From positions 2,382-8,016 of the forward strand of contig DFYJ01000009.1 of NCBI GenBank assembly GCA_002383325.1: a stretch of DNA of 5,635 nt, in the 5' to 3' direction. Positions 5,546 through 5,635 of this stretch are shown here, in pieces. The DNA comes from Candidatus Aminicenantes bacterium UBA4085. GTDB lineage: Bacteria > Acidobacteriota > Aminicenantia > Aminicenantales > UBA4085. Under the pieces are notes generated by a model. That model did not search any database and was not told where the DNA came from. It saw nothing but the letters and a program-made list of their open reading frames with translations. A program made the position numbers and the translations under genes. How positions within the stretch are numbered: position 1 is the first letter of the stretch; each line of letters starts with the position of its first letter.

Positions 5546-5635
5546 TCACGCTTGGGCGGGTTGGGGATCGGCCGGCGCCGGCGCGGCGGGCGCCGCGGAG
5601 GCTTCGGCGGCGGGCTTGAGGACGGCTGTGATCTC
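5546..5635 (-). CDS. C-terminal tail of an upstream protein, possibly FtsH (5' part outside window)
   Basis: The minus strand carries 29 codons and a TGA stop (5548-5546), 3 nt before the folP start. The peptide begins EITAVLKPAAEASAAP and goes on as an Ala/Pro/Gln-rich, disordered tail ending in PAQA. No domain is visible. Disordered, low-complexity C-termini are common in FtsH membrane proteases, and ftsH often lies directly upstream of folP and cdaA in Gram-negative genomes, so FtsH is my best guess. The guess rests on gene order, not on sequence, and any other protein with such a tail would fit equally. Confidence 0.55.
   Translation of the reverse strand, partial: EITAVLKPAAEASAAPAAPAPADPQPAQA

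Overview
The window reads as a compact piece of a high-GC bacterial chromosome. Every gene I can support lies on the minus strand, so transcription runs from high to low coordinates. No rRNA, tRNA or CRISPR array is visible. Gene content and order (an upstream ORF that may be ftsH, then folP, cdaA, cdaR, glmM) are typical of bacteria that make cyclic di-AMP with a CdaA-type enzyme. The high GC, the simple two-domain CdaR and the protein flavour suggest a Gram-negative, deep-branching lineage such as Acidobacteriota/Aminicenantota or a deltaproteobacterial relative. That placement is an impression from sequence style, not a demonstrated assignment.

Right part, 5635 to 1856: a tightly packed operon. 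It starts with the Ala/Pro-rich C-terminal tail of an upstream protein (ends at 5546). Then come folP (dihydropteroate synthase, GTG start, 3-nt gap), cdaA (membrane diadenylate cyclase, start overlapping the folP end by 11 nt), cdaR (YbbR-domain regulator, 4-nt ATGA overlap) and glmM (phosphoglucosamine mutase, 15-nt gap). CdaA, CdaR and GlmM are known to work together elsewhere: CdaA makes c-di-AMP at the membrane, CdaR and GlmM modulate it, and GlmM also feeds peptidoglycan synthesis with glucosamine-1-phosphate. The CdaA here has an altered RHR motif (Arg-His-Leu).

Middle, 1557 to 1861: a 305-bp element bounded by near-perfect 33-bp inverted repeats (32/33 identical), each of which is also internally palindromic. 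It encodes no transposase and looks like a non-autonomous, MITE/REP-like element. It abuts glmM so closely that the glmM stop codon and last lysine codon lie inside its repeat. The interior (1590 to 1828) holds no credible complete gene, only a start-less reading frame of 48 codons.

Left part, 1514 to 1: pdxJ (pyridoxine 5'-phosphate synthase, vitamin B6 synthesis), with a good ribosome-binding site. It is followed after 2 nt by a TTG-started M20-family amidohydrolase (N-carbamoyl-amino-acid hydrolase/allantoate amidohydrolase type) that runs off the left edge. This last gene is easy to miss because of its rare start codon. PdxJ carries a Phe where the family normally has a substrate-phosphate-binding His.

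The most noteworthy items are the inverted-repeat element that appears to end glmM, and the motif substitutions in CdaA and PdxJ. I saw no clear wholly new multi-gene system.
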